A DNA stretch of 64,000 bases from Acidobacteriota bacterium (GCA_019639135.1 JAHBSL010000023.1:1-64000), one strand, 5' to 3'; counted from the stretch's first letter, positions 6,904 to 15,802 are shown. Numbers and translations are program-made. The notes: a model not told the origin generated them from the sequence alone.

Positions 6904-9387
6904 TCACCTCGCTCTTAGAGCAAGCCGCCGGTCGACCATAACAAATATCTCCGATGCCAACCATGTGACAACGATCGCGGCACCAATGATGCCGACGGCC
7001 GCCGGATCTAGCCATTCAAGGCCGAGCAGACGCCTCAGCGGAGGCAGGTAAATCGTCGAAACCTGCAGAACGACGCCCGCCGCGACAGCCAGATGCAGGA
7101 CGTCGTTTCGCTGCGGAGCGAACGATATCCTCCGCGAAGGATATGCCATTACGAGCTGAGCGATCGACTCGAAAACAAACACTCCTGTTCGTGTTGCAAG
7201 CAGACTGTAGCCCCATTTCGGCATCATCACAAGCAGGATGCCGCCCATCAGTGCCTTGAAAAACCCGGTCCAGACAATGAACCGGACCGAGACGCGGTCA
7301 AGCAGCGGTTCGGACGGTTCGCGAGGCCGCTGCCGCATTACGCCGTGGTCGCGGTCGAGCCCAAGGGCGAGTGCCGGCGGGCCGTCGGCGATGATGTTGA
7401 TCCAGAGAAGTTGAACGGCGGTGAGCGGCAGCAGAAGCCCGCCCATTTCATCGGTCAACCCGAGCAGGAACGACCCGAATGCCCCGCCGACGACCAGCAG
7501 CACAAGTGCAAAGTTCGTCGAGAATAGAAACCGGATGAACTTCTGTATGTTCTCGTAGATGTTCCTTCCTTCTTCAATTGCAGTTACGATGGTGGCGAAG
7601 TTGTCATCCATCAGGACCAGGTCCGCCACTTCGCGGGTAACGTCGCTGCCGCGGTTGCCCATCGCGACGCCGACATCGGCCCGCTTGAGCGCAGGCGCGT
7701 CATTAACTCCGTCGCCGGTCATTGCAACGATCTCGCCGTTCGCTTTAAGGGCACTTACAAGTCGTAGTTTGTGTTCGGGGTTGACCCTGGCAAAGATGCT
7801 GGTGGTTTTCGCTACCTTTCGGAGATCGTCCTCGGAAAGCGACTCGATCTCCGCTCCCGTCAGCACGCCCGTCACCGGAATGCCGATATTTTCGGCGATG
7901 GCTTTCGCGGTAGCGGGATGGTCGCCGGTCGCCATCATTACGCGAATTCCCGCGTCCAATGCGTTCTTTATCGCTCCGGGAACCTCTGGTCGAGGCGGGT
8001 CCCAGAGCTTTGCAACGCCAAGGAATTCGATCGCTCCATCGCTTTCATCCGTACCTCGGCCAAAGGCGAGAACCCGAAATCCTTCGGCCGCAAACCGTTC
8101 CGTGCGTTCCTGCCAATCCGCTTTTTCGGCGACGGTAAGCGAGCTTTTCTCGAGCAATACCTCGGGCGCCCCTTTCAGGAAGTTGACCGTGCGGCCGCTT
8201 TCCGAAACGCTGACCTGCATGAATTTATAAGCGCTATCGAACGGGATCGAGGACGTTCGCGGGAAGCGGGCCCGGATCTCATCGGCGTCAAGGCCTTGTT
8301 CGGATGCGTAGGCAAGCAGGGCAAGCTCGAGCGGGTCGCCGATCTCGCCGCCGGGTTCCGCGTCGTTGGCGAGCGTCATCGCCTGAAGCACCGACTCGGC
8401 ATCAGCGGCGTCGATGCCCTTGACGACCATTTTGTTTTCGGTGAGCGTTCCGGTCTTGTCGCTCGCGATGACGGTAACGGAGCCGAGAGCCTCGACCGCA
8501 CTAAGTCGGCGGACGACCGCCTTCCGCTTTGCCATTCGCTCGACCCCGAGCGCCAGCGTCAGCGTAAGCACGGCCGGCAGGCCTTCGGGAATCGCCGCGA
8601 CCGCCAGTGCTACTGCAAAGATCAGGACATGCCCGATCTTCGCCGTTCCCTCGATCATCAATCCGCCGGCGACGATAAGCACGGCCAAAAGCAGAACGAT
8701 CTTTGCTATCTGCCGGGCAAATCCGTCAAGCCTTTCTTCAAGCGGGGTCTTGCCGGCTTCGATCTCGCCGATCATTACGGCAAGCCGTCCGGTTGCGCTC
8801 TCCTTTCCGGTTCTCGAAACCCGGAAGAACGCCGTTCCGCGGACAAGCAGCGTTCCGCTCTGGATCTCATCGCCTTCGGAGCTTTCGACCGGGACGGATT
8901 CGCCGGTGAGTATCGATTCATCGAGCGAGACCGTTCCATGGCCCACAAGGTTGCCATCGGCCGGAACGCGGTCACCGGCTTCGAGCCGGACGACATCACC
9001 GGGCACGAGTTCCGCGGCGGGAATGTGTACGAGGTGGCCGTCGCGGATGGCCCAGGCGAGCGGTGCGGCCATTGCCTTCAGCCTGGAGAGAGCCGCCTCG
9101 GACTTTCCTTCCTGATACATTCCGAGACCGGCATTCAGAATCAGAATGACGGCAATGGCGATAGACTCGAACGGAACGCCAACTGCTCCTTCAAGGAACC
9201 AGATGAAAGCATCGACGATAAGAGCGAAAAGGAGAATGTAGATCAGCGGGCTTTGAAACTGCTGAACGAAGCGCGCAAGGAGCGTCGGCCCGGACTTTTC
9301 CGCTACGGAATTTGGGCCGTACTTTTCGAGCCGGGCCTTCGCTTCATAATTTGAAAGGCCGCCGAATCTAGCGAGCTCAAGTCCCAT
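6904..9387 (-). CDS. cation-transporting P-type ATPase, Ca2+/SERCA-like (type II)
   Basis: 827 residues with all P-type ATPase landmarks: N-terminal cation-ATPase domain, actuator motif TGES (161-164), PEGL in membrane helix 4 (267-270), phosphorylation motif DKTGTLTE (D310), nucleotide-binding KGAPE (405-409) and hinge MTGDGVNDAP (556-565). The IPEGLPAVLT helix points to type II (Ca2+-like) pumps, probably exporting Ca2+ or Mg2+/Mn2+-like cations. It is slightly shorter than typical SERCA homologues. GAGG lies close before the ATG at 9387. It follows the UspA gene by 23 bases. Confidence 0.92.
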   Translation of the reverse strand: MGLELARFGGLSNYEAKARLEKYGPNSVAEKSGPTLLARFVQQFQSPLIYILLFALIVDAFIWFLEGAVGVPFESIAIAVILILNAGLGMYQEGKSEAALSRLKAMAAPLAWAIRDGHLVHIPAAELVPGDVVRLEAGDRVPADGNLVGHGTVSLDESILTGESVPVESSEGDEIQSGTLLVRGTAFFRVSRTGKESATGRLAVMIGEIEAGKTPLEERLDGFARQIAKIVLLLAVLIVAGGLMIEGTAKIGHVLIFAVALAVAAIPEGLPAVLTLTLALGVERMAKRKAVVRRLSAVEALGSVTVIASDKTGTLTENKMVVKGIDAADAESVLQAMTLANDAEPGGEIGDPLELALLAYASEQGLDADEIRARFPRTSSIPFDSAYKFMQVSVSESGRTVNFLKGAPEVLLEKSSLTVAEKADWQERTERFAAEGFRVLAFGRGTDESDGAIEFLGVAKLWDPPRPEVPGAIKNALDAGIRVMMATGDHPATAKAIAENIGIPVTGVLTGAEIESLSEDDLRKVAKTTSIFARVNPEHKLRLVSALKANGEIVAMTGDGVNDAPALKRADVGVAMGNRGSDVTREVADLVLMDDNFATIVTAIEEGRNIYENIQKFIRFLFSTNFALVLLVVGGAFGSFLLGLTDEMGGLLLPLTAVQLLWINIIADGPPALALGLDRDHGVMRQRPREPSEPLLDRVSVRFIVWTGFFKALMGGILLVMMPKWGYSLLATRTGVFVFESIAQLVMAYPSRRISFAPQRNDVLHLAVAAGVVLQVSTIYLPPLRRLLGLEWLDPAAVGIIGAAIVVTWLASEIFVMVDRRLALRAR

Positions 9388-9410
9388 TTTTCCTCGTTAC
9401 GAGTGCAGCC

Positions 9411-10349
9411 CTAGCCTTCGGGGTGAACCATCCGTACAACCTCGACCGAACACTCGGCCCGGGCCGCGACCGCCGCCGATACGCTGCCGATAAGTAGTCG
9501 TCGAAAGCGGCTAAGCCCACGGGCCCCGATGAAAATGCAATCGGCTTTCCAGTCGATCGCTTCGTCAAGGATCACACGACGGGCATCGCCCCAACGGCAG
9601 TTTTGCGAGATGCTCCTTTTTGTTTCCTGCATCCGGCGGGCTGGTGAATTGAGGACACGCTCGACCCACGCCTTTGCTTCTTCAGAATCTTCTTTGCCCT
9701 CCGGTACAAGGTCCAAAACCGCGGTTTCGGGCCGCGAAGCGGGATCGTCATCCGCCGTGATCAACCGGAACTCGGTATCCTCAGGCCAGTTTCGCCCGAC
9801 GACCGTTTCGACACAAAGGTCGGCATTCTGCGAACCATCGACCGCGATGAGTATATGCAGCGGATCGCCAACGGCCGACCGACGCTCGCGGGCGATCCGG
9901 ACAGACGTTCGCGATTCGTGCAGGACCTTCATCGAGACGCTTCCGAGAATAGCACGTCCGACAAATCCGCGGCCGTGCGAGCCGACGACGATGAGGTCCG
10001 GCTGCCAATCATCGGCAAAGGTGATGATCTCCCAGGCGGGCTTTCCGGTCCGGACCTCGGTGCGAACACTCCACCCGGGAAAAAGGGCCTGGACTTTCGC
10101 GGCAGCGGTCTCGGCAAGCCGGCGAGTGTTCTCCAGAGCATCATTGACGTGGCGGCGAAGAAGTTCGGCGTTTTCCTGGGACACCTTGCCGCCGGATGTG
10201 GTGACACGGTCGATTATTTCGGGTAACTCCCAAGCATCTGTGATGCACATTAAGACCGCTTCGGCTTCGCCAGAAAGGCCCGCACGCGTCAGATCATCGA
10301 TCGCGGCATCAGCAAAATCGGAACCATCGTAGGCAATCAGTATTTTCAT
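9411..10349 (-). CDS. tandem universal stress protein (two UspA domains)
   Basis: 312 residues with two UspA domains. The first (about 1-150) starts MKILIAYDGSDFADAA and ends VVGSHGRGFVGRAILGSVS. The second (about 155-310) starts HILIAVDGSQNAD and ends FIGARGLSRFRRLLIGSVSAAV. Both keep a G-x2-G-x9-G-S/T-type ATP-binding signature. The ATG at 10349 begins the domain directly; an in-frame TTG five codons earlier is less likely. It is the first gene of the ATPase/CBS/exchanger group, which suggests a stress-linked ion-homeostasis operon. Confidence 0.88.
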   Translation of the reverse strand: MKILIAYDGSDFADAAIDDLTRAGLSGEAEAVLMCITDAWELPEIIDRVTTSGGKVSQENAELLRRHVNDALENTRRLAETAAAKVQALFPGWSVRTEVRTGKPAWEIITFADDWQPDLIVVGSHGRGFVGRAILGSVSMKVLHESRTSVRIARERRSAVGDPLHILIAVDGSQNADLCVETVVGRNWPEDTEFRLITADDDPASRPETAVLDLVPEGKEDSEEAKAWVERVLNSPARRMQETKRSISQNCRWGDARRVILDEAIDWKADCIFIGARGLSRFRRLLIGSVSAAVAARAECSVEVVRMVHPEG

Positions 10350-10400
10350 AATCGTAATGAACAAGGCTGGAACAAACCGTGCGGCTGACAGGCCGGGACG

Positions 10401-10427
10401 CCAAAAAAAAGCGTTCGCGGAGCCGCG
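10401..10427 (-). terminator. possible terminator
   Basis: On the minus strand a CGCGG/CCGCG stem with a 2-base loop is followed after five bases by eight T residues. It lies about 95 bases past the stop of the YCF48-like gene ending at 10521 and before the UspA gene. The gap between stem and T-run weakens the call. Confidence 0.45.
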
Positions 10428-10520
10428 TTTAATGCAATGCAGGTAATGCTTACAGGTTTATTTTATCAGCAAATAGAGGCGGGCCGAATTGGTGAAAGTT
10501 CGATATTGTGAATCAGCAGC

Positions 10521-11531
10521 CTACCGGCCGGAAAGGCGGTAAACGGCTCCGGCGGGGCCGACGGCCCAGACCGCCCGGCGGCCTTTGGCAGCGACGGCAT
10601 TAAGGTTCTCGTCGCCGATCTTTTTCCAGGTTGCACCGCGGTCGCGGGAGATATCGGTGCCATTGGTGCCGACGGCTATGATCGTATTCCGATCAATATA
10701 GGCGACCCCCGACCGATAGCCGCTCAAGCCCGTACCGAGTTTCCAGGTTTGGCCGTACCAATCTGTTACGGCTAGGTTTGAAATGGACTCCGTCGGTTTT
10801 TCGTAATTGCCGCCAACCATCGCTACGAATTTTCCGTCCCTCGTGGCAATCGAAAAAATGCCGCTGCCGAGCGTTCCCTTTATCATCGGCGTTTCATAAA
10901 CCGTCCACGTTTTGCCGCGGTCCCATGAACTAAAGAACCGTGCGGCTGAACCTCCACTGACCAGATAGAGATTATTCTTTCTGGCCGTGATCAAGCATGT
11001 GCCGCTTGCGGCGAATGCGGCCTCCCCTTCTTTGGCAGGCGGCATTTTTGAGTTATCCAAGATCGACCATGAGTCGCCATTTTTCGTTTCGATTAGGCGA
11101 AACTTGCCATCGACTGGGTCGCTCATCGCAATGCAGTTATCGCGGTCCCAACAGGCGATCGCGTCGTAGAACGCCTTTTCGTCCTTGTTCGTGAACTGCA
11201 GTTCCCAGGTCTTGCCGCTATCGGTGGTTTTATAAATACGTGAGGCGTCGCCATTGCCGATGCTGAGGATATAGGCCGTATTTGCGTCGAAAGCCTCGAT
11301 GTCGCGGAAGTCGAGCTTTTCCGCTCCCGGAACCGTCATCACGCTCCAAACCTTGCCGCCATCCGTCGTCTTGATCACCGTCCCGCCGGTCCCGCTCGCC
11401 CAGACGACCCGCTCACTCACGACCGAAAGCCCGCGAAATGACGCTTTGGTCTCGACCGTCTGTTTGATCCATTGCGCCGAAACGCCAAAGGCCGAAATGA
11501 AGATGACAATGGCTACAAATATCGGTTTCAT
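10521..11531 (-). CDS. secreted YCF48/BNR-repeat beta-propeller protein
   Basis: A signal peptide (MKPIFVAIVIFISAFGVSAQ) is followed by repeated TTDGGKVW / TTDSGKTWELQF / SWDRGKTWTVYE / SRDRGATWKK units spaced 45-70 residues apart. These are Asp-box (BNR) strands of a beta-propeller as in YCF48/HCF136-like proteins. No catalytic sialidase residues are recognisable. In PSII organisms YCF48 helps assembly, but here the role is unknown. ATG at 11531 gives the cleanest signal peptide; ATG at 11549 would add six residues. It is followed by a possible terminator at 10401-10427. Confidence 0.8.
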   Translation of the reverse strand: MKPIFVAIVIFISAFGVSAQWIKQTVETKASFRGLSVVSERVVWASGTGGTVIKTTDGGKVWSVMTVPGAEKLDFRDIEAFDANTAYILSIGNGDASRIYKTTDSGKTWELQFTNKDEKAFYDAIACWDRDNCIAMSDPVDGKFRLIETKNGDSWSILDNSKMPPAKEGEAAFAASGTCLITARKNNLYLVSGGSAARFFSSWDRGKTWTVYETPMIKGTLGSGIFSIATRDGKFVAMVGGNYEKPTESISNLAVTDWYGQTWKLGTGLSGYRSGVAYIDRNTIIAVGTNGTDISRDRGATWKKIGDENLNAVAAKGRRAVWAVGPAGAVYRLSGR

Positions 11532-11592
11532 AGGACGTATGGGTCGCATGGGTCACATAAGACGCTGCGAATGTCGATCAAATGCCAATGGG

Positions 11593-12828
11593 TTAATAAA
11601 CCATCCTAGCCTTTACGGTTCCCGGGATATCTTTGAGCAACTCAAAGGCCTCTTTTGAGATGCCGGTTTCTACGTCGAGGATGACGTAGCCGATCTCGGG
11701 ATTTGTGTTCAGGTATTGGCCGACGATGTTGATGCCGTGTCCGGAGAGCCGAGAGTTTATCTCACCGAGCACACCGGGAATGTTCTTGTGAATGTGCAGG
11801 ATGCGGTGCGTTCCGGCCTGCGGCGGAAGCGAGACGGGCGGGACGGTGTGCGAGCCCTCGCTGGTGCCGTAGTCGAGATATTTGATCAGCTTGCCCGTTA
11901 CGTCGAGCCCGATGTTTGCTTGAGCCTCTTCGGTCGAGCCGCCAATGTGCGGCGTCAGGATGACGTTGGGCATCCCCTGCAGCGGGCACTCGAATGCGTC
12001 GCCGATCTTTTCGGGTTCTTCGGGAAACACGTCCACGGCCGCTCCTGCTAGTTTGCCGCTTTTCAGAGCCTTGCGGACCGCCGCGAGGTCAACTACGTCG
12101 CCGCGGCTGTAGTTGAGCAGGATCGCCCCTTTTCGCATCGAGCGGATCGCCTCGGCGTCGATCATGTTTCGGGTTGTCGGGTCGGAGGGCACATGGAGCG
12201 TTACGATGTGCGAACGCCTGAGCAGCTCCTTCAGGTCGCGGATCTGCTTGGCGTTGCCGTGCGGGAGCTTGGTCGCGATGTCGTAATAGATGACGTGTAG
12301 CCCGAGTGCCTCGGCCATGTTCGAGACCTGCGAGCCGATGTTGCCGTAGCCGATGATGCCGATGGTTTTGCCGCGGAGTTCGTAGGCACCTTTCGCGTCC
12401 TTAAGCCACTCGCCGCGGTGCGCCGCCGCATTCTTATCGGCGATCTTGCGGATGAGCATCACGCAGAGGCCGATGATAAGCTCCGCCACCGAGCGCGTAT
12501 TCGCATGCGGGGCATTGAAAACGGCGACGCCCTTTTCGGTCGCGGCCTTGAGGTCAACCTGATTTACGCCGATGCAAAACGCACCGATCGCAAGCAGCTT
12601 GTCCGCCGCCTCGATGACGCCGCGGGTCACATGGGTCTTTGACCGAATGCCAAGCACGTGGACGCCCTTCACGGCCTTTATCAGGTCGGCCTCGCTGACC
12701 GCACCGCCGAGCCGATGCACCTCGGTATATCCGCCAAGCCCAAACTCACGCACGGCCGCGTCAGAGATATTCTCGAGCAAAAGGATCTTGATCTTCGAAC
12801 GAGGATACGAAGTATTTATCGTCGCCAT
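11593..12828 (-). CDS. serA: D-3-phosphoglycerate dehydrogenase
   Basis: First step of serine synthesis: oxidation of 3-phosphoglycerate to 3-phosphohydroxypyruvate with NAD+. 411 residues that align along their whole length with E. coli SerA. Visible are the substrate-domain RSKTHVT and NAPHANTRSVAE, the Rossmann GYGNIG (160-165), catalytic R242, E271 and H294 (NYSRGDVVD, PEEPE, LTPHIGGST) and a C-terminal ACT domain (about 340-411) for serine feedback. The frame is open to 12909, but the ATG at 12828 matches the SerA N-terminus. Stand-alone gene. Confidence 0.95.
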   Translation of the reverse strand: MATINTSYPRSKIKILLLENISDAAVREFGLGGYTEVHRLGGAVSEADLIKAVKGVHVLGIRSKTHVTRGVIEAADKLLAIGAFCIGVNQVDLKAATEKGVAVFNAPHANTRSVAELIIGLCVMLIRKIADKNAAAHRGEWLKDAKGAYELRGKTIGIIGYGNIGSQVSNMAEALGLHVIYYDIATKLPHGNAKQIRDLKELLRRSHIVTLHVPSDPTTRNMIDAEAIRSMRKGAILLNYSRGDVVDLAAVRKALKSGKLAGAAVDVFPEEPEKIGDAFECPLQGMPNVILTPHIGGSTEEAQANIGLDVTGKLIKYLDYGTSEGSHTVPPVSLPPQAGTHRILHIHKNIPGVLGEINSRLSGHGINIVGQYLNTNPEIGYVILDVETGISKEAFELLKDIPGTVKARMVY

Positions 12829-13093
12829 AAAAACGACAAGTATAACAAAATTCCCGTCAGTTGTGCCGGCGATGGAGTTCCCGAAAAAGCCCGCAAACTC
12901 AGCGGCCAAGTCGGAATGGACTACCTCGCGTGCTGGCTTTTCGTCAAGGGACTGCGCGAAGCAAGTCTCCGAAATCGAGGTTTACTCAGCCGCCTGGCTC
13001 GCCCCGGATAAGCGAACTATCATACTAGGAAGGCTCGATTGCCGGTCAGGTTTCCTGATTCTGCGAGACGGAAGTGGACCGACGCGGGAAGGT
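12829..13093. other. intergenic, nothing recognised
   Basis: 265 bases between the serA start and the 3' end of an unknown accessory gene. It should contain the serA promoter. I see no repeat, hairpin with T-run or intact small gene. The open frames crossing it have no family resemblance. Confidence 0.5.
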
Positions 13094-13792
13094 CTATCTC
13101 TTCGAAAAGTCTTTTGAGGTTTTACTTGCGGCGAAACCGTACATGTCAATGATTTTTGCCTTCGGGTAAGCAATTTCGGTCGTTTTCCCGGTAGCGAAAT
13201 CGATTGTGAAGGTGGTATTGGATAAATTGTCGATCGTTACTTGATTGGCTTCGTAAAAAGTTCTAATGAAACCTAGGGATTTTGTGTTAACTCGTCTGAA
13301 CCCGCATTGGCCGTTAGAAATCTGCCTGAAGGTTTCTGAAAAGTAACTATCAAACGCCGGAACGAAGCCAAAGACTCCGAGGAGTACTTTGGTTATTAAT
13401 GTGAGTTCTGCGTTAGCGTTGTGAATTAAGCGGCCTTTTAGTTCTGCGTAAATCGAAATGATTTTCTGAATGTTCTCATCCGTGTAGTCGTCTACATCGA
13501 TTTCCCACACAGTCCGGTCTAAGGCAGCAACGTATTCGATTGTTCGTTCAAAATGCTTTGCGCTTTTTTGCAACAAAAAGCTTGACCCTCTGAACATCCC
13601 CCAGCTAGCTAAATAAAATCCGAGCATTAACGCACTCTTTTCAATGTCTCGCGTTAAATCGCTCGTTGTCCGAAAGTAGTTGTAGCAATAGTCAAAGGAT
13701 GCGTAACGGTCATTTGAACCCGACTTTGAGATAAACTGCGTTACAACTTTCTTAATATCCGTTCGGGCCACTGATAAGGGAGTCTTAATCAT
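13094..13792 (-). CDS. accessory protein of unknown function
   Basis: 232 residues, no signal peptide. A conserved-looking block FYLASWGMFRGSSFLLQKSAKHFERTI-like (about 58-86) is followed by aromatic-rich helices. No catalytic motif recognised. Codon use is visibly AT-richer than in the flanking housekeeping genes (frequent AAT, ATT, TTT), suggesting recent acquisition. It begins 2 bases after the DUF2442 gene, with AGGAAG overlapping that gene's end, so it is the third gene of the DUF4160/DUF2442 operon. Function unknown; a role in the same mobile or defence-type module is inference. Confidence 0.65.
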   Translation of the reverse strand: MIKTPLSVARTDIKKVVTQFISKSGSNDRYASFDYCYNYFRTTSDLTRDIEKSALMLGFYLASWGMFRGSSFLLQKSAKHFERTIEYVAALDRTVWEIDVDDYTDENIQKIISIYAELKGRLIHNANAELTLITKVLLGVFGFVPAFDSYFSETFRQISNGQCGFRRVNTKSLGFIRTFYEANQVTIDNLSNTTFTIDFATGKTTEIAYPKAKIIDMYGFAASKTSKDFSKR

Positions 13793-13794
13793 TC

Positions 13795-14202
13795 TTACTT
13801 CCTTGGCCGGCCACCGAGTTTGCCGTTCTCTCGTGATGCCGTCTTCTTTTTCTCGCTTTTGACGGAGCCGTTGCGTCGTGCGAGTTCGCTGTTAATGAAC
13901 TTTTCACCGACAAGTTCGATAAGAATTCCGCCGATCGAGATATCGACATCGAGCGGTTCGCAAGAAAGCGTATATTTTCCGACTAGCCCGATCTTTTTCA
14001 GATCGCGTTCCGTTGCTTTTTCAAACTCTCGAAAACGATCCGGTGGAAAGGAGAAATGCCATCCGGAAGCTAGGTGAATATGGATCTGACCCTTTTTATA
14101 GTATGCCGAAGATGCAGCCGGCTCGGTAACCTGCCGTTCTTTAGCTGCTTCTATTTGTCGTCTAAACCCGGCGTCGCTAATTGCTTGTTTATCAACTTTC
14201 AT
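13795..14202 (-). CDS. DUF2442 domain protein, putative TA partner
   Basis: 135 residues. The middle part (IHIHLASGWHFSFPPDRFREFEKATERDL, then LSCEPLDVDISIGGILIELVG) follows the DUF2442 pattern of a strand-rich module ending in a DVDIS--GIL motif. The C-terminus is basic (KSEKKKTASRENGKLGGRPRK), which may bind DNA. The ATG at 14202 overlaps the DUF4160 stop by four bases (ATGA), so the two are translationally coupled. DUF4160-DUF2442 pairs are common in genomes and suspected to be toxin-antitoxin-like; which member is toxic is not known here. Confidence 0.75.
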   Translation of the reverse strand: MKVDKQAISDAGFRRQIEAAKERQVTEPAASSAYYKKGQIHIHLASGWHFSFPPDRFREFEKATERDLKKIGLVGKYTLSCEPLDVDISIGGILIELVGEKFINSELARRNGSVKSEKKKTASRENGKLGGRPRK

Positions 14203-14441
14203 TCGTAAATCTTCTTCCACTCATCCAGTAAAAATTCCTGATTTAGAGCTACTAGTTCGAGCGCGGCACGCATTTGCCTCAGCGGCATTCCCCTTATATC
14301 TCTAATAGACGGCAGTTCGAAGTCGTCGCCCAAAAGGATCACAACCTCGTCTCCGCCATGGAAAACATGCACATGCGGCGGCCCGTGGTCTCTCGTCCTG
14401 ATCCGAAAAGAAAAGCCATCTATACGGAGAACAGTGGGCAT
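14199..14441 (-). CDS. DUF4160 domain protein, putative TA partner
   Basis: 80 residues with the DUF4160 signature: MPTVLRIDGFSFRI, then the highly conserved DHGPPHVHVFHGG block, a short strand region and a LRQMRAALELVALNQEFLLDEW helix. It is the first gene of a three-gene operon with DUF2442 and the unknown protein. The His-rich HGPPHVHV loop is the family's diagnostic element. Biochemical activity is not established for the family. Confidence 0.85.
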   Translation of the reverse strand: MPTVLRIDGFSFRIRTRDHGPPHVHVFHGGDEVVILLGDDFELPSIRDIRGMPLRQMRAALELVALNQEFLLDEWKKIYE

Positions 14442-14605
14442 AAGTATATTAACCTATCCGTTGGGTTTCTGCAAAAATATTTCAAATTATGTGTGAAAAC
14501 CGGATCAAATCTCAGAATGCATTCTACATCAATTCTACAAGTCAAAGCGCTGATCGCAAGGCTTTGATAATCCAAGGTTTGCTGCACCAATTTGTACTGT
14601 TGGCG

Positions 14606-14962
14606 TTAGGCGGTTTTTGCGATGGCCTTTACCTTGCGGAGGTTTGCGACGCCCCACTCGGCGAACTTATCGAGGATCGGGCCGATGGACCGGCCGAAAT
14701 CGGTAAGAGAGTACTCGACCTTTGGCGGCACCTCGCGATAAACGTTTCGCTTGATGAGGCCGAGCGATTCAAGCTCGCGGAGCTGCTGCGAGAGCATCTT
14801 TTCGGTGATGGTGCCGAGCGAACGGCGGAGTTCGCCGAACCGCATCGTCGGGGTGTTGTAGAGCTTCCAGAGAATGCGGCCCTTCCACTTTCCGCTCAAC
14901 ATCTCGATGCTGGCTTCGACAGGGCAAAAGCCGAGCTGAACGTCGTCACATTTCTTCTTCAT
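14606..14962 (-). CDS. HxlR-family transcriptional regulator
   Basis: 118 residues, a single winged-helix domain. It carries the family features: an N-terminal CPVEASIEMLSGKWKGRILWKL segment, RFGELRRSLGTITEKMLSQQLRELE as recognition region, and wing PPKVEYSLTDFGRSI. Two Cys (C5 and C13) near the N-terminus could make it thiol- or electrophile-responsive, as in other HxlR proteins; that is inference. It is divergent from the DJ-1/PfpI-reductase pair, with a strong inverted repeat between them (14975-15005), so it probably represses that pair. Confidence 0.92.
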   Translation of the reverse strand: MKKKCDDVQLGFCPVEASIEMLSGKWKGRILWKLYNTPTMRFGELRRSLGTITEKMLSQQLRELESLGLIKRNVYREVPPKVEYSLTDFGRSIGPILDKFAEWGVANLRKVKAIAKTA

Positions 14963-14974
14963 ACTAACTATTTG

Positions 14975-15005
14975 GATAGTATCACCCCGTGCGGGTAATA
15001 CTATC
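14975..15005. promoter_or_regulatory. inverted-repeat operator between hxlR gene and PfpI gene
   Basis: GATAGTATCACCC (14975-14987) and GGGTAATACTATC (14993-15005) form a 13-base inverted repeat with one mismatch and a 5-base spacer. The size and the GATAGTAT half-site form fit a winged-helix dimer operator. It sits 13 bases from the HxlR start and 25 bases before the PfpI gene start, so it can control both directions. Seen directly; the protein that binds is inference. Confidence 0.8.
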
Positions 15006-15029
15006 TCAGACAGTCAAGGAGGATATTCA

Positions 15030-15800
15030 ATGAGCTTGAAAGATGCAAACGCAGTTAACGCCTCGCGGCCGAAAAGGGTCGCGATCGTTATCGCCAATCC
15101 GGCCGTTTCGGATACGACAGGCTGGCCGGTCGGCTTCTGGTGGTCGGAGCTGACGCACCCTTACTACGAGATGACGGAGAAGGGCTACAAGGTTGAGATA
15201 TTTTCGCCCGAGGGCGGCCGGTGCGAGGCGGACGCGATGAGCGACCCACGCGATCCGAGCGGCTACTCGGCCTCGGACCTGATCACGATGGGATTCATTA
15301 ATACGCCGTCGCTGGCGGTTTTGATCGAAGACACGAAGAGCGTCAGCGAGATAAACGTTGCCGATTTTGATGCGATCGTCATCGCCGGCGGGCAGGCACC
15401 GATGTTCACGTTCGAAAAGGCGACGGAGCTTCACAGGAAGTTCGTCGAGTTCTCTGAAGCGGGTAAGATCGCGGCCGCACTTTGCCACGGTGTGGCGATT
15501 TTGAAGTACGCAAAGCTTTCGAACGGCGAGCCTCTGGCGAAGGGCAAAACGGTCACCGGCTTTGCCAACATGGAGGAAGACTTTGCCGACCGAGCAGTTT
15601 GGAATTACGGAATGCTGCCCGAGGGACAGCACATAATGCCCTGGCGGGTCGAGGACGCGATGAACGAGATCGGGGCAAACTATATTCAGGCAGGGATGTG
15701 GCGCGGGTTTGCGGTCCGCGATGGTAACCTGATCACCGGACAGCAGAACTTTTCGGGCGGCGAGACGGCCCGGTTGATAATTCAGGCACTGGGAGAATAA
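15030..15800 (+). CDS. DJ-1/PfpI-type glutamine amidotransferase-like protein
   Basis: 256 residues of the class I GATase/DJ-1 fold, in the Hsp31-like branch: GFWWSELTHPYYEMTEKGYKVEIFSPEGG (36-64), AIVIAGGQAPMF, and the nucleophile elbow AALCHGVAIL (C152, H153). Members act as chaperones, deglycases or methylglyoxal-type hydratases; which applies here is not known. AGGAGG lies 8 bases before the ATG. It is 2 bases from the following reductase gene and under a presumed HxlR operator, suggesting an electrophile/oxidant stress operon. Confidence 0.9.
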   Translation: MSLKDANAVNASRPKRVAIVIANPAVSDTTGWPVGFWWSELTHPYYEMTEKGYKVEIFSPEGGRCEADAMSDPRDPSGYSASDLITMGFINTPSLAVLIEDTKSVSEINVADFDAIVIAGGQAPMFTFEKATELHRKFVEFSEAGKIAAALCHGVAILKYAKLSNGEPLAKGKTVTGFANMEEDFADRAVWNYGMLPEGQHIMPWRVEDAMNEIGANYIQAGMWRGFAVRDGNLITGQQNFSGGETARLIIQALGE

Positions 15801-15802
15801 AG

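Noticed and set aside
7771..9354. 527-codon open frame on the plus strand opposite the P-type ATPase
   Set aside because: Its translation has no family pattern and is rich in Arg/Gly/Ala as expected for the antisense of a GC-rich gene. The minus-strand ATPase has every expected motif.
12829..13093. Possible decayed gene between serA and the accessory gene
   Set aside because: Open frames crossing it show no recognisable motif and no broken homology; nothing supports a pseudogene.
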